From: Acidimicrobiia bacterium
GTDB lineage: Bacteria > Actinomycetota > Acidimicrobiia > Acidimicrobiales > Aldehydirespiratoraceae
Reading direction: 5' to 3'
DNA length: 64,000 bases
NCBI GenBank assembly: GCA_022819505.1
Contig: JAJEHD010000014.1
Coordinates: 109,685 to 173,684 of the forward strand
Part shown: piece after piece, positions 34,194 through 42,290 of the stretch
Layout of the letters: each line of letters begins with the position of its first letter
Position numbering within the stretch: position 1 is the first letter of the stretch
Notes under the pieces: model-generated
What the model was told of the DNA's origin: nothing
The model's database searches: none
Seen by the model: only the letters and a program-made list of their open reading frames with translations
Made by a program: the position numbers and the translations under genes

Positions 34194-35437
34194 GACAGGG
34201 ATACCGGGTGATCGACGCCGATACCCACGTCACCCCCTCGGTCGAGGTTCTCGTCGAGTACGGCGACCGCGAGCTGAAGGACCGGGCCGACGAGCTCACG
34301 CCCTATGTCCGGGTGACCAAGCCGACCGCGGGCCGGGGCCATCCGACCCACCCCTACGGCGTTGTGCGGGTCAACCCCCAGCCCTACAACCGGGTGGCCG
34401 GGCACAAGCCGGACGCCTCGGTGGACACCCGCGGCGCCGGCGCTAAGGGAGCGCTCGAGGGCCGGGTGCAGAACCTGGCGGTCAAGCCCATCGCCGACGG
34501 CATCCAGCACACCAACTCCGAGGGCCGCCTGGCCAACATGGACGTCGAGGGGGTGGACATCAACTTCATCATCCCCGGCACGTGGGCGCCGGGCAGCACC
34601 GCCCTGGACCTCTCGCTGGCCAAGGCTATGTACCGCTCCTACCACCGCTACATGGCCGACTACTGCTCGGCCGACCCTCGCCGGCTGAAGGGGCTGCTGC
34701 TGGCCCCCGGCGCCGATCCTCAATGGGCCGCCGAGACCATCCGCCGGCATGCCGGCGAGGAGTGGCTGTCGGCGGTGTGGCCGGTGCTGCCCGAGGGGCT
34801 GCCGGTGGACGACCCCGACCTCGAGCCGATATGGCAGGCCATGGACGAGGCCGACCTGCCCATCATGCACCACAGCTTCTTCTACGAGGCCCCCTACTTC
34901 CCCGGCTATCGCGACATCTGGGGCAACGTGGCCGTGGCCCGCACCGCGGCCCACGTGTGGGGCGCCCAGCGGCTTATGGCCTACGTTCTGGTGTCGGGGA
35001 TGCTCGACCGCTACCCGAACCTGCGGGTGGCCACGGTGGAGACCGGCCACGGCTGGCTTCCGCACTGGATCATCCGCCTCACCAGCCAGATCGACTACGT
35101 GAAGGGCGCCGTGCCCGCCGACCTGAAGCACACGCCGATGGAATACGTGCAGATGGGGCGGGTGTTCTGCGCCATCGAGCAGCACGAGGGTCCCGAGATG
35201 ACCAAGGCGGTGATCGACATCCTCGGCGACGGCGTGCTGATGTACGAGTCGGACTTCCCCCACCCCGAGTGCTACTACCCAGACAGCACCGACAACGTGA
35301 TCTCCTGGGGCCCCGTCATCGGCGAGGAGGCCCTGCGCAAGCTCATGGCCGGCAACGCGGCCCGCTACCTACGACTGCTGTCGGACCCATGGGACGGCAC
35401 CAGCGACAGCAACGGACGGAGCGGCAATGGACGTTGA
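34190..35437 (+). CDS. Amidohydrolase-2 family metal enzyme (ACMSD-like)
   Basis: 415 residues. VIDADTHVTPS gives the DxH-type opening of the ACMSD/amidohydrolase 2 family, with further ligands in PIMHHSFFYEAP and VETGHGWLP and the catalytic Asp in YESDFPHPE. Relatives are non-oxidative decarboxylases or hydrolases acting on aromatic ring-fission or related acids. ATG 34190 overlaps the regulator's stop. A region of about 60 residues (about 55-115) after the first motif is longer than in typical members. Substrate unknown. Confidence 0.85.
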   Translation: MRQGYRVIDADTHVTPSVEVLVEYGDRELKDRADELTPYVRVTKPTAGRGHPTHPYGVVRVNPQPYNRVAGHKPDASVDTRGAGAKGALEGRVQNLAVKPIADGIQHTNSEGRLANMDVEGVDINFIIPGTWAPGSTALDLSLAKAMYRSYHRYMADYCSADPRRLKGLLLAPGADPQWAAETIRRHAGEEWLSAVWPVLPEGLPVDDPDLEPIWQAMDEADLPIMHHSFFYEAPYFPGYRDIWGNVAVARTAAHVWGAQRLMAYVLVSGMLDRYPNLRVATVETGHGWLPHWIIRLTSQIDYVKGAVPADLKHTPMEYVQMGRVFCAIEQHEGPEMTKAVIDILGDGVLMYESDFPHPECYYPDSTDNVISWGPVIGEEALRKLMAGNAARYLRLLSDPWDGTSDSNGRSGNGR

Positions 35438-35834
35438 TCGGGCCCTGGAGCTCGTGCAGGCGGCTCGGGCCATCGCGGCGACCCGCGGCATCAACGCCAC
35501 CGTGGCCGTGCACGACGACGCCGGCCATCCCCTGGTGGTGATGCGGGGCAAACGCTGGCACGGGCCTTACATGGCCATGGGCAAGGCCCGGCTGGCGGCC
35601 GCCTTCGCCAAGCCGACCAAGGATCTGATGGAGCAGTGGGCCGACCGGCCCATGTTCCCGACCAGTCTCGTGGAGATCATCCCCGGAGGCGTCACCGTCA
35701 ACCCTGGCGGCGTCCCGCTCTTCGAGGAAGGGGTGTGCGTGGGCGCCATCGGCGTCGGAGGGGGCTCGCCGCACATCGACCACGAGATCGCGGCTGCGGC
35801 CGCGGAGCAATTCCACAATTCCGAGGGGGCGTAG
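35427..35834 (+). CDS. GlcG/HbpS family protein
   Basis: 135 residues with the compact family fold: LVQAARAIAATRGINATVAVHDDAGHPLVVMRG at the start and VCVGAIGVGGGSPHIDHEIA near the end. HbpS binds heme in Streptomyces; GlcG-type members often sit in catabolic operons without a known reaction. Starts 11 bp inside the amidohydrolase gene, so it is strongly coupled to it. Confidence 0.85.
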   Translation: MDVDRALELVQAARAIAATRGINATVAVHDDAGHPLVVMRGKRWHGPYMAMGKARLAAAFAKPTKDLMEQWADRPMFPTSLVEIIPGGVTVNPGGVPLFEEGVCVGAIGVGGGSPHIDHEIAAAAAEQFHNSEGA

Positions 35835-35878
35835 ATCTGATGAAGTTGATTCACAGACCCAAAGGAGGAAACAGCAAC

Positions 35879-37732
35879 ATGGGACACATACGGAAGAGAC
35901 TGGGGGTGCCGCTCGCGGCGCTCTTCGTGCTCGCGCTGGTAGCCGCGGGCTGCGGTGACGACGAGCCGGCCGCGCCGGCCGCCGTCGACACCTCGGCCAT
36001 CGATGCGGCCGAGGCGGAGGCCGCGGCCGCTCAGGCCGATGCCGACGCGGCCCGGGCCGACGCCGACGCGGCTGCTGCTGCAGCTGCCGATGCCGCGGCT
36101 GCCCTGGAGGCGGCCGAGGCGGCTGCCGCCGAGGCCAGTGCCGAGCAGATGGCTGAGGCGCAGGCCGCGCTGGAAGCGGCCCAAGCTGAGGCTGAGGCGG
36201 CCCAGGCTGCCGCCGCGGAGGCCGAGTCGAGAGCCGCGGAGGCTGAGATGGCCGCCGAGGAGGCCGCCATGGCCGCCGAGGAAGAGATGATGGAGGAGGA
36301 GGCCGCCCCGACCGGAGATCCCGGAAGGGTCACGATCGCGGTCACCACCGAGCCGTCCACCCTCGACCCGCAGGCCGTCAACGACCGCAGTTCGCGGGTA
36401 GTGACCGCCAACCTGTTCGAGTCCCTGCTGGGACGGGACGCGTCGACGGCGCTGGTGCCGGTGCTGGCCACCGGATACGAGGCGATTGACGACGACACGT
36501 GGCGCTTCTCGGTGCGCGAGGGCGTGACCTTCCACGACGGCCAGGCTCTGGACGCCCAGGCCGTGGCCGACGCGCTGAACCGCATGCTGGATCCGGACTA
36601 CTCCACCCAGCGCGACTCCTATATCCGGGGCATCAGCGTCGTGGAGGCAGTGGACGCCGGCACGGTCGACATCCACACCGACGGGGTCAACGCCACCTTG
36701 CCGCTGCAGATCGCGCAGCTCCCCATCTTCGCGCCGGGCACGGCCGACACGGTGGGCGAGAACCCGGTGGGGACCGGTCCCTACATGTTCGAGTCCTGGG
36801 AGCGCGGCCAGCAGATCACCGCGGTGCGGAATGCCGACTACTGGGGCGATGCACCGTCGATCGACGCGTTCACCGTTCGGTTCATCCCCGACAAGCAGAC
36901 GTCGCTGGCCGCTCTGCAGGCCGGCGAGGTTGACCTGGTGCTGGACATCCTGCCCGAGCAGGTTCCGCTGGTGCCTCAGGCGCTCAGCGTGCCCGCCACC
37001 GAGTACAGCTACATTGCGCTCAACGCGCTCCGTCCCGATCTGGCCCCGCCGGAGATTCGGGTCGCCATGAACCTGGCGGTGGACAAGGATCTGATCGCGG
37101 AGACGCTCTATGAGGGCTACGCACGGCCCAACGACGCCCAGCACCTGTCGCCGGGGATGCTCGGCTACAACGCCGACATCGGTCCGTTCCCGTACGACCC
37201 GGATCGGGCGCGCGAGATCATGGCTGAGCACGGCTGGAACGAGGACAACCGCTTGTTCCTCGAGATCTACGCGCCGATCGGCCGGTACCTGCGCGGCGTG
37301 GAGACGACTCAGGCGGTGGCCACGATGCTGAACGACGTCGGCTTCGACACCGAAGTGCGGCTCGCCGAGTGGACCCGCTTCCGCGCCGGCAGCCGGATCA
37401 GGGGCGAGGAGCCCGGCGCCTATGACGCTCGTTACGGCTGGAACTCCAACGAGTGGTTCGATGGTGCCCGCACCCGCAACTTCCTGGTTTGCGGCGGCTC
37501 GTCCTCCAAGCTGTGCGACGAGTTGGTCACCGACCTCTTCGAGCAGGCCGGCTCGACGACCGATCAGGACCTGCGCAACATCCTCTACCAGAGGGCGTGG
37601 GCCCGGTTGCACGAGAACCCCCATGCCATCTACCTGCTGCAGCAGGACCTGATCTACGGCGCGACGGAGCGTCTCGACTGGCAGCCCCGGCTCGACGACG
37701 AGTACCTCGTGTCGGAGATGAGCCTGAACTAG
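35879..37732 (+). CDS. Dpp/Opp-type ABC substrate-binding lipoprotein with Ala-rich coiled-coil stalk
   Basis: 617 residues from ATG 35879, chosen because AAAGGAGG (35861-35868) lies 10 nt upstream; an earlier in-frame ATG at 35840 lacks this. Lipobox ends at Cys25 (LVAAGC). Residues about 42-140 are an Ala/Glu/Asp-rich heptad-like region, almost certainly a long coiled coil, absent from ordinary binding proteins. The SBP_bac_5 domain follows from VTIAVTTEPSTLDPQ, with WRFSVREGVTFHDGQ and PVGTGPYMFESWERGQQ typical of peptide/nickel/opine binders. The stalk may hold the domain away from the membrane or tether oligomers (inference). Confidence 0.9.
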   Translation: MGHIRKRLGVPLAALFVLALVAAGCGDDEPAAPAAVDTSAIDAAEAEAAAAQADADAARADADAAAAAAADAAAALEAAEAAAAEASAEQMAEAQAALEAAQAEAEAAQAAAAEAESRAAEAEMAAEEAAMAAEEEMMEEEAAPTGDPGRVTIAVTTEPSTLDPQAVNDRSSRVVTANLFESLLGRDASTALVPVLATGYEAIDDDTWRFSVREGVTFHDGQALDAQAVADALNRMLDPDYSTQRDSYIRGISVVEAVDAGTVDIHTDGVNATLPLQIAQLPIFAPGTADTVGENPVGTGPYMFESWERGQQITAVRNADYWGDAPSIDAFTVRFIPDKQTSLAALQAGEVDLVLDILPEQVPLVPQALSVPATEYSYIALNALRPDLAPPEIRVAMNLAVDKDLIAETLYEGYARPNDAQHLSPGMLGYNADIGPFPYDPDRAREIMAEHGWNEDNRLFLEIYAPIGRYLRGVETTQAVATMLNDVGFDTEVRLAEWTRFRAGSRIRGEEPGAYDARYGWNSNEWFDGARTRNFLVCGGSSSKLCDELVTDLFEQAGSTTDQDLRNILYQRAWARLHENPHAIYLLQQDLIYGATERLDWQPRLDDEYLVSEMSLN

Positions 37733-37766
37733 CACGTCAGGCTGGTTGGCTTGCTGTTGACCTGCT

Positions 37767-37800
37767 GGCCCGGCTCGGTCGCTTTGGGCCGAGCCGGGCC
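37767..37800 (+). terminator. Strong intercistronic stem-loop (12-bp perfect stem)
   Basis: Arms ggcccggctcgg (37767-37778) and ccgagccgggcc (37789-37800), 10-nt loop, no U-tract. Sits between the binding-protein and permease genes, where such hairpins often give partial termination or protect the upstream mRNA so that the binding protein is made in excess. Confidence 0.7.
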
Positions 37801-37828
37801 CGGCAGGGCTGAGCGTCCATAGGTATCG

Positions 37829-38869
37829 ATGGGAATGCAGACGACGACGGAGACCTCGCCGCCGTCGCAGCGGCCGCGGCGCGGCGGACTGCGGCGCTGG
37901 CTGCGCGACCTCCAGGGATGGGTCGCCCGCCTCTTCGCCGGCGAGTCGTTGCGCGGCCTGTTGCTGCGGAGGCTGCGCGACGGGGTCATCGTGCTGCTGC
38001 TGGTGGTGACGGTGATCTTCTTCCTGGCCCATGTGGTCGGGAACCCGGCGCTGGTGTTCGCCCCGGTAGACGCCACTGACGAGCACATAGCCGAGCTCCA
38101 CCGCCAGTTCGGGCTGGACCGCCCGGTCGCGGAGCGCTACTGGGAGTACCTGGTCGGCCTGGCCCAGCTCGACTTCGGCGAGTCGACCTGGCAGCAGCGC
38201 CCCGCCATCGATGCGGTGAAGGAGGCGTTGCCGTCGACGATCTACCTCACCGTCGTCGGCCTTGGCGCGGCCGCGGTGCTGGGGGTGGTGCCCGGCATCG
38301 TGGCCGGCGCGCGGGCCCGCAAGCCGTTCGACAAGACCTCGAACCTGCTGTCGGTGGCCGCGTTGTCCGTGCCGAACTTCTGGCTGGGGCTGCTGCTGAT
38401 CCTGGTGCTGGGTGTGCAGCTCGGCTGGCTTCCCACCTCGGGGCGTTTCGAGACGGCCAGCATCGTGATGCCTGCGCTCACCCTGGGCATTGTGCACGGC
38501 GGCCGCATCTTCCAGCTCGTGCGCTCGGCGACGTTCGAGGAGATGTCCAAGCCGTACGTGACCGTGGCCCGCAGCAAGGGCCTTACCGAGTGGAACATCC
38601 TGCGCCGCCACGTGGTCCGCAACACCGGGGTCACCACGGCCACAATCGTCGGCTGGGAGTACGTGCGGATGTGGGGCGGCGCGGTGTTCGCCATCGAGTA
38701 CGTGTTCGCCTGGCCGGGCGTCGGTCTATTGACGATCGACGCCGCCCACCGCCAGGACTTCTTCGTGCTCCAGGCCGCGGTCATCATCGCGGGAGCCTTC
38801 GTGATCTTCAGCAACCTGCTCATCGACATGGGCTACCAGTTCATCGACCGCCGGATCGCGGCCACCTGA
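37829..38869 (+). CDS. dppB: ABC transporter permease, DppB type
   Basis: 346 residues with a cytoplasmic Arg/Pro-rich N-terminus of about 50 residues, then six helices. YWEYLVGLAQLDFGES is the DppB periplasmic motif; the EAA loop that contacts the ATPases is seen in VRSATFEEMSKPYVTVARSKGLTEWNILRRH. With DppC it forms the membrane channel for the substrate delivered by the lipoprotein encoded upstream. Stop overlaps the dppC start. Confidence 0.93.
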   Translation: MGMQTTTETSPPSQRPRRGGLRRWLRDLQGWVARLFAGESLRGLLLRRLRDGVIVLLLVVTVIFFLAHVVGNPALVFAPVDATDEHIAELHRQFGLDRPVAERYWEYLVGLAQLDFGESTWQQRPAIDAVKEALPSTIYLTVVGLGAAAVLGVVPGIVAGARARKPFDKTSNLLSVAALSVPNFWLGLLLILVLGVQLGWLPTSGRFETASIVMPALTLGIVHGGRIFQLVRSATFEEMSKPYVTVARSKGLTEWNILRRHVVRNTGVTTATIVGWEYVRMWGGAVFAIEYVFAWPGVGLLTIDAAHRQDFFVLQAAVIIAGAFVIFSNLLIDMGYQFIDRRIAAT

Positions 38870-39768
38870 TGGGCGTCACCGTCGCCAAGCGCGCGGGCGA
38901 GGACCCGGCTCGCACCTCGGAGCACGGTGTGTGGGGACGCCTCATTGGCATGCTGGGCAGCCGAGGCTGGATTCTGCTGGTGCTCTTCCTGGTGCTGCTG
39001 GTGGCGGCTTCGATAGTGCCCGACGTGTTTGCCCCACACGACCATGAGTCCCAGAACCTGCGGTCCCGCCTGTTGGCGCCGGGGGAGTCCTCGTCGGAGG
39101 GTCTGCACCTGCTCGGGACCGACAGCCTGGGCCGGGACCTGTTTTCCCGGATGGTGGTCGGCACCCGGCTCACCATGTTCATCGCGGTGACCGCCACCCT
39201 GATCGGCGCGGCCATAGGCGTGCTGTTCGGGCTGCTGGGCGGATACTTCGGCGGACGCACCGACCGGCTGCTGATGCGCTTGGGCGAAGCCCAGACGGCC
39301 ATGCCGATGTTCCTGGTGGCCATCCTGCTGCTGAGCCTGCTCGGGCCCAGCGTGGGGATCTTGCTGGTGGTGCTGCCGTGTCTGGTGTGGCCCATCTTCG
39401 CCCGTGTCGTGCGGGCTGAGGCCCTGCGATTGCGGGAGGAGACTTTCATCGAGGCTTCGATTGCCACCGGCTGCTCCACGTCGACCATTCTCGGCCGCCA
39501 CCTGCTTCCCAACGTCGCGCCCCGCATCCTGGTTCTGTGCGTAGTGGAGATCGGCCACGTAATGCTCTCGGAGGCCGGTCTCAGCTTCCTGGGCGTGGGG
39601 GTGCAGCCCCCCGACACCACTTGGGGACTCCTGATCTCCGAGGGCCGGCCGCTGCTGGCGGTGGCCTGGTGGCTCACGATCCTGCCCGGCGTGCTGCTTG
39701 GCATCACGGTGCTGGTGCTCAACCTCCTGGGCCGCTACTGGGAGGCCCGCTCAGGAGCGGCCGGATGA
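38869..39768 (+). CDS. dppC: ABC transporter permease, DppC type
   Basis: 299 residues. N-terminal OppC segment with HLLGTDSLGRDLFSRMVVGTR, then the binding-protein-dependent transport domain with EAA loop RAEALRLREETFIEASIATGCS and the ending SEAGLSFLGVGVQPPDTTWG, diagnostic of DppC/OppC. ATG 38869 overlaps the dppB stop. Partner of DppB. Confidence 0.93.
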   Translation: MGVTVAKRAGEDPARTSEHGVWGRLIGMLGSRGWILLVLFLVLLVAASIVPDVFAPHDHESQNLRSRLLAPGESSSEGLHLLGTDSLGRDLFSRMVVGTRLTMFIAVTATLIGAAIGVLFGLLGGYFGGRTDRLLMRLGEAQTAMPMFLVAILLLSLLGPSVGILLVVLPCLVWPIFARVVRAEALRLREETFIEASIATGCSTSTILGRHLLPNVAPRILVLCVVEIGHVMLSEAGLSFLGVGVQPPDTTWGLLISEGRPLLAVAWWLTILPGVLLGITVLVLNLLGRYWEARSGAAG

Positions 39769-39799
39769 GGCCTCGATTCGTGTCCGCGGGAGTGGCGGG

Positions 39800-40822
39800 A
39801 TGAGCGGCATGCCCCTGCTCGACGTCGATGACCTCCAGGTCACCTTCGACACCGCCTCGGGACCGGTGCACGCCGTGGACGGCGTGAGCTTCACCATGGC
39901 GCCCGGCGAATCCCTGGGCGTTGTGGGCGAGAGTGGCAGCGGCAAGAGCGTCACCGCGCGAGCCCTGCTGCGCCTGTTCGCCATCACCGACGACGTGCGC
40001 GTCTCTGGATCGGTGCATTTCGACGGGGTCGACCTGCTCCGCGTCGACGAACGCAGGCTGCGGAAGGTGCGCGGCGGGCAGATCGGCATGATCTTCCAGG
40101 ACCCGCTCACCTCGCTCAACCCGCTGATGGCCGTGGGTGAGCAGATCGCCGAGTCGCTGCGGCTGCACCGGGGCATGGGCCGGGCCGAGGCCGCCTCCGA
40201 GGCTGTGGAGCTTCTGGCCCGGGTCGGCATCGCCGATCCCGAGAAGCGAGCCACCGAGCTGCCCAGCAGCTTCAGCGGAGGGATGCGCCAGCGGGTGATG
40301 ATCTCGCTGGCCATCGCCTGCCGGCCCCGCCTGCTGATCGCCGATGAGCCCACCACCGCCCTCGACGTGACCGTGCAGGCCGAGATCCTGCTGCTGCTCG
40401 ACGAGTTGCGCCGGTCCGAGGGCATGGCGCTGATGCTCATAACCCACGACTTCGGCGTGGTCGCGGCCACCTGCGACGACGTGCAGGTCATGTACGCCGG
40501 CAAACTGGTCGAGAAGGCATCGATGGCCCACCTGTTCGACCGGGCCAACCACCCCTACACCGAGGGGCTCCTGCGGCTGGTGCCCCGCTTCGAGGACGCC
40601 CACACCGGGCGGCTTCACCCGATTCCCGGCCAGCCGCCCATAACCGGCGGGGGCGGATCGTCGTGCGCCTTCGCGCCGCGGTGCGACCACGCCTTCGACC
40701 GCTGCCACCAGGAGATTCCGCCCGAGGTGGCGGTGGGGCCGGAGCATCTCAGCGCCTGCTGGCTGGCGGCCGACCGGGCCAAGGACTCCACCGAGGCGGG
40801 CCGTCCCTGGAGGAGGGCCTGA
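39800..40822 (+). CDS. dppD: ABC transporter ATPase, DppD type
   Basis: 340 residues from ATG 39800. Walker A GESGSGKSVTA, Q-loop MIFQDPLTSLNP, signature SFSGGMRQRVMIS, Walker B LLIADEPTTALDVT and the H-loop LITHDFG. The C-terminal oligopeptide-transporter extension has CAFAPRCDHAFDRC with the four Cys that hold an iron-sulfur cluster in DppD/OppD proteins. Energises import together with DppF. Stop overlaps the next start. Confidence 0.94.
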   Translation: MSGMPLLDVDDLQVTFDTASGPVHAVDGVSFTMAPGESLGVVGESGSGKSVTARALLRLFAITDDVRVSGSVHFDGVDLLRVDERRLRKVRGGQIGMIFQDPLTSLNPLMAVGEQIAESLRLHRGMGRAEAASEAVELLARVGIADPEKRATELPSSFSGGMRQRVMISLAIACRPRLLIADEPTTALDVTVQAEILLLLDELRRSEGMALMLITHDFGVVAATCDDVQVMYAGKLVEKASMAHLFDRANHPYTEGLLRLVPRFEDAHTGRLHPIPGQPPITGGGGSSCAFAPRCDHAFDRCHQEIPPEVAVGPEHLSACWLAADRAKDSTEAGRPWRRA

Positions 40823-41913
40823 TGAGCGATGCCGCAGTCGTCGGAGCGACGCTCGAGACCGGTTCGCCCGAGCCCGAGGCGGCCACCGAGCCGCGGGGCG
40901 TGCTCGAGGTGGACGACGTCGCGGTCGAGTTCGACACCGATGGTGGGCGCATCACCGCGGTGGACGGGGTGTCCCTACATCTGGCCACCGGAGAGACGGT
41001 GGGTCTGGTGGGGGAGAGCGGGTGCGGGAAGTCCACGCTGGCCCGGGCCATCCTGCAGCTGGTGCCCATGCAGCGGGGCTCGGTGCGTCTCGAGGGCACC
41101 GACCTCGGCGCCCTGCCCCGCCGGGAGCTGCGCCGCATGCGCCACCGCATCCAGATGGTGTTCCAGGACCCCCGAGGCTCCCTCGACCCCCGCATGAGCG
41201 TGTCCACCCTCATCGGCGAGCCGCTCCGGGTCCATGGCATCGGCGACCGGGCCAGCCGGGCCCGGGCGGTGGCCGAGGCCATGGAGCTGGTCGGGCTGCC
41301 CACCGCAGTGGCCGACCGCCTTCCCAGCGAGCTCAGCGGGGGGCAGCAGCAGCGGGTCGGCATCGCCCGGGCCATCGTCACCGACCCCGCGGTGCTGGTG
41401 TGCGACGAGCCGGTGTCGGCGCTGGACGTGTCCATCCAGGCCCAGATCATCAACGTGCTCGACGAGCTGCGCGACGAGCTGGACCTGGCCATGCTGTTCA
41501 TCGCGCACGACCTGTCGGTGGTGCGCCATCTCAGTGACCGGGTGGCCGTCATGTACCTCGGCCAGATCGTGGAGACGGGCACCGCCTCCGAGGTGTTCAC
41601 CGAGCCGCGCCATCCCTACACGCAGGGACTCATCACGTCGGTGCCCCGAGCCGACGCCGAGAGCGCGGCCCGGCTGCAGACGGCGCGCCGTCTGGTGCTG
41701 GGCGAGCTGCCCAGCCTCCTCGACCCGCCGTCGGGGTGCCGCTACCGCACCCGCTGCCCGTACGCCGACGACGAGTGCGCCGCCACCGAGCCGCCGCCCG
41801 AGGCGGTGGACCACACCGACGGCCTCCATTCACTGCGGTGCCACCACTGGCGCGACATCGCGGCGGGGTCCGGGGCCCGACCGTCCTCCAACAGTCAGGA
41901 GCACGCACCATGA
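40822..41913 (+). CDS. dppF: ABC transporter ATPase, DppF type
   Basis: 363 residues from ATG 40822. Walker A GESGCGKSTLA, Q-loop MVFQDPRGSLDP, signature ELSGGQQQRVGIA, Walker B VLVCDEPVSALDVS, H-loop FIAHDLS. The C-terminal extension has CRYRTRCPYADDEC, a second Cys-rich element. Forms a heterodimer with DppD. ATGA overlap with ridA follows, so the whole importer and the hydrolytic genes are one transcription unit. Confidence 0.94.
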   Translation: MSDAAVVGATLETGSPEPEAATEPRGVLEVDDVAVEFDTDGGRITAVDGVSLHLATGETVGLVGESGCGKSTLARAILQLVPMQRGSVRLEGTDLGALPRRELRRMRHRIQMVFQDPRGSLDPRMSVSTLIGEPLRVHGIGDRASRARAVAEAMELVGLPTAVADRLPSELSGGQQQRVGIARAIVTDPAVLVCDEPVSALDVSIQAQIINVLDELRDELDLAMLFIAHDLSVVRHLSDRVAVMYLGQIVETGTASEVFTEPRHPYTQGLITSVPRADAESAARLQTARRLVLGELPSLLDPPSGCRYRTRCPYADDECAATEPPPEAVDHTDGLHSLRCHHWRDIAAGSGARPSSNSQEHAP

Positions 41914-42290
41914 GTGATCGTCAAGCCGTGAGCACCGACGGGGCTCCCACTCCGACCGGTCCCTTCAGCCAGGCCATCCGCGTCGGGAACCTCGTGTTCA
42001 CCGCGGGCCAGGCAGGACGGAACCGCGACACCGGCGAGATGGGCGACATAGGCGAGCAGGCCGACTGGGCGCTGCGCAACATCGCCAACATCCTGGCCGC
42101 CGCGGGGGCCTCGATGGCCGACGTGGTCAAGACCACCGTCTACCTCAAGGAGGGCACCCCGACCGGACCCCTCAACGAGCAGTGGGTCAAGCACTTCCCC
42201 GAACCCCTTCCCGCCCGCTCGTCGCTGTTCGTGGCTCGCCTCAAGAACCCCGAGATGCTCGTCGAGATCGAGGCGGTCGCGATTGTCTGA
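41910..42290 (+). CDS. RidA/YjgF family protein
   Basis: 126 residues. TPTGPFSQAIRVGNLVFTAGQ and the late PLPARSSLFVARLKNPEMLVEIEAVA carry the conserved trimer and active-site features; the Arg in PARS is the residue that binds the substrate carboxylate in RidA. RidA hydrolyses reactive enamine/imine intermediates of PLP enzymes; relatives in catabolic operons act on aminoacrylate-like intermediates. Encoded between the importer and the gamma-glutamyltransferase-like gene. Confidence 0.9.
   Translation: MSDRQAVSTDGAPTPTGPFSQAIRVGNLVFTAGQAGRNRDTGEMGDIGEQADWALRNIANILAAAGASMADVVKTTVYLKEGTPTGPLNEQWVKHFPEPLPARSSLFVARLKNPEMLVEIEAVAIV

Noticed and set aside
35840..35878. Earlier in-frame ATG for the binding lipoprotein
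   Set aside because: It would add 13 residues before the signal peptide and has no ribosome site, whereas ATG 35879 follows AAAGGAGG.
35567..38611. Very long open frame (1014 codons) on the minus strand opposite the binding-protein and permease genes
   Set aside because: It is His/Arg/Gly/Gln-rich with no domain and lies opposite well-recognised Dpp genes; long antisense frames are expected in such GC-rich DNA.
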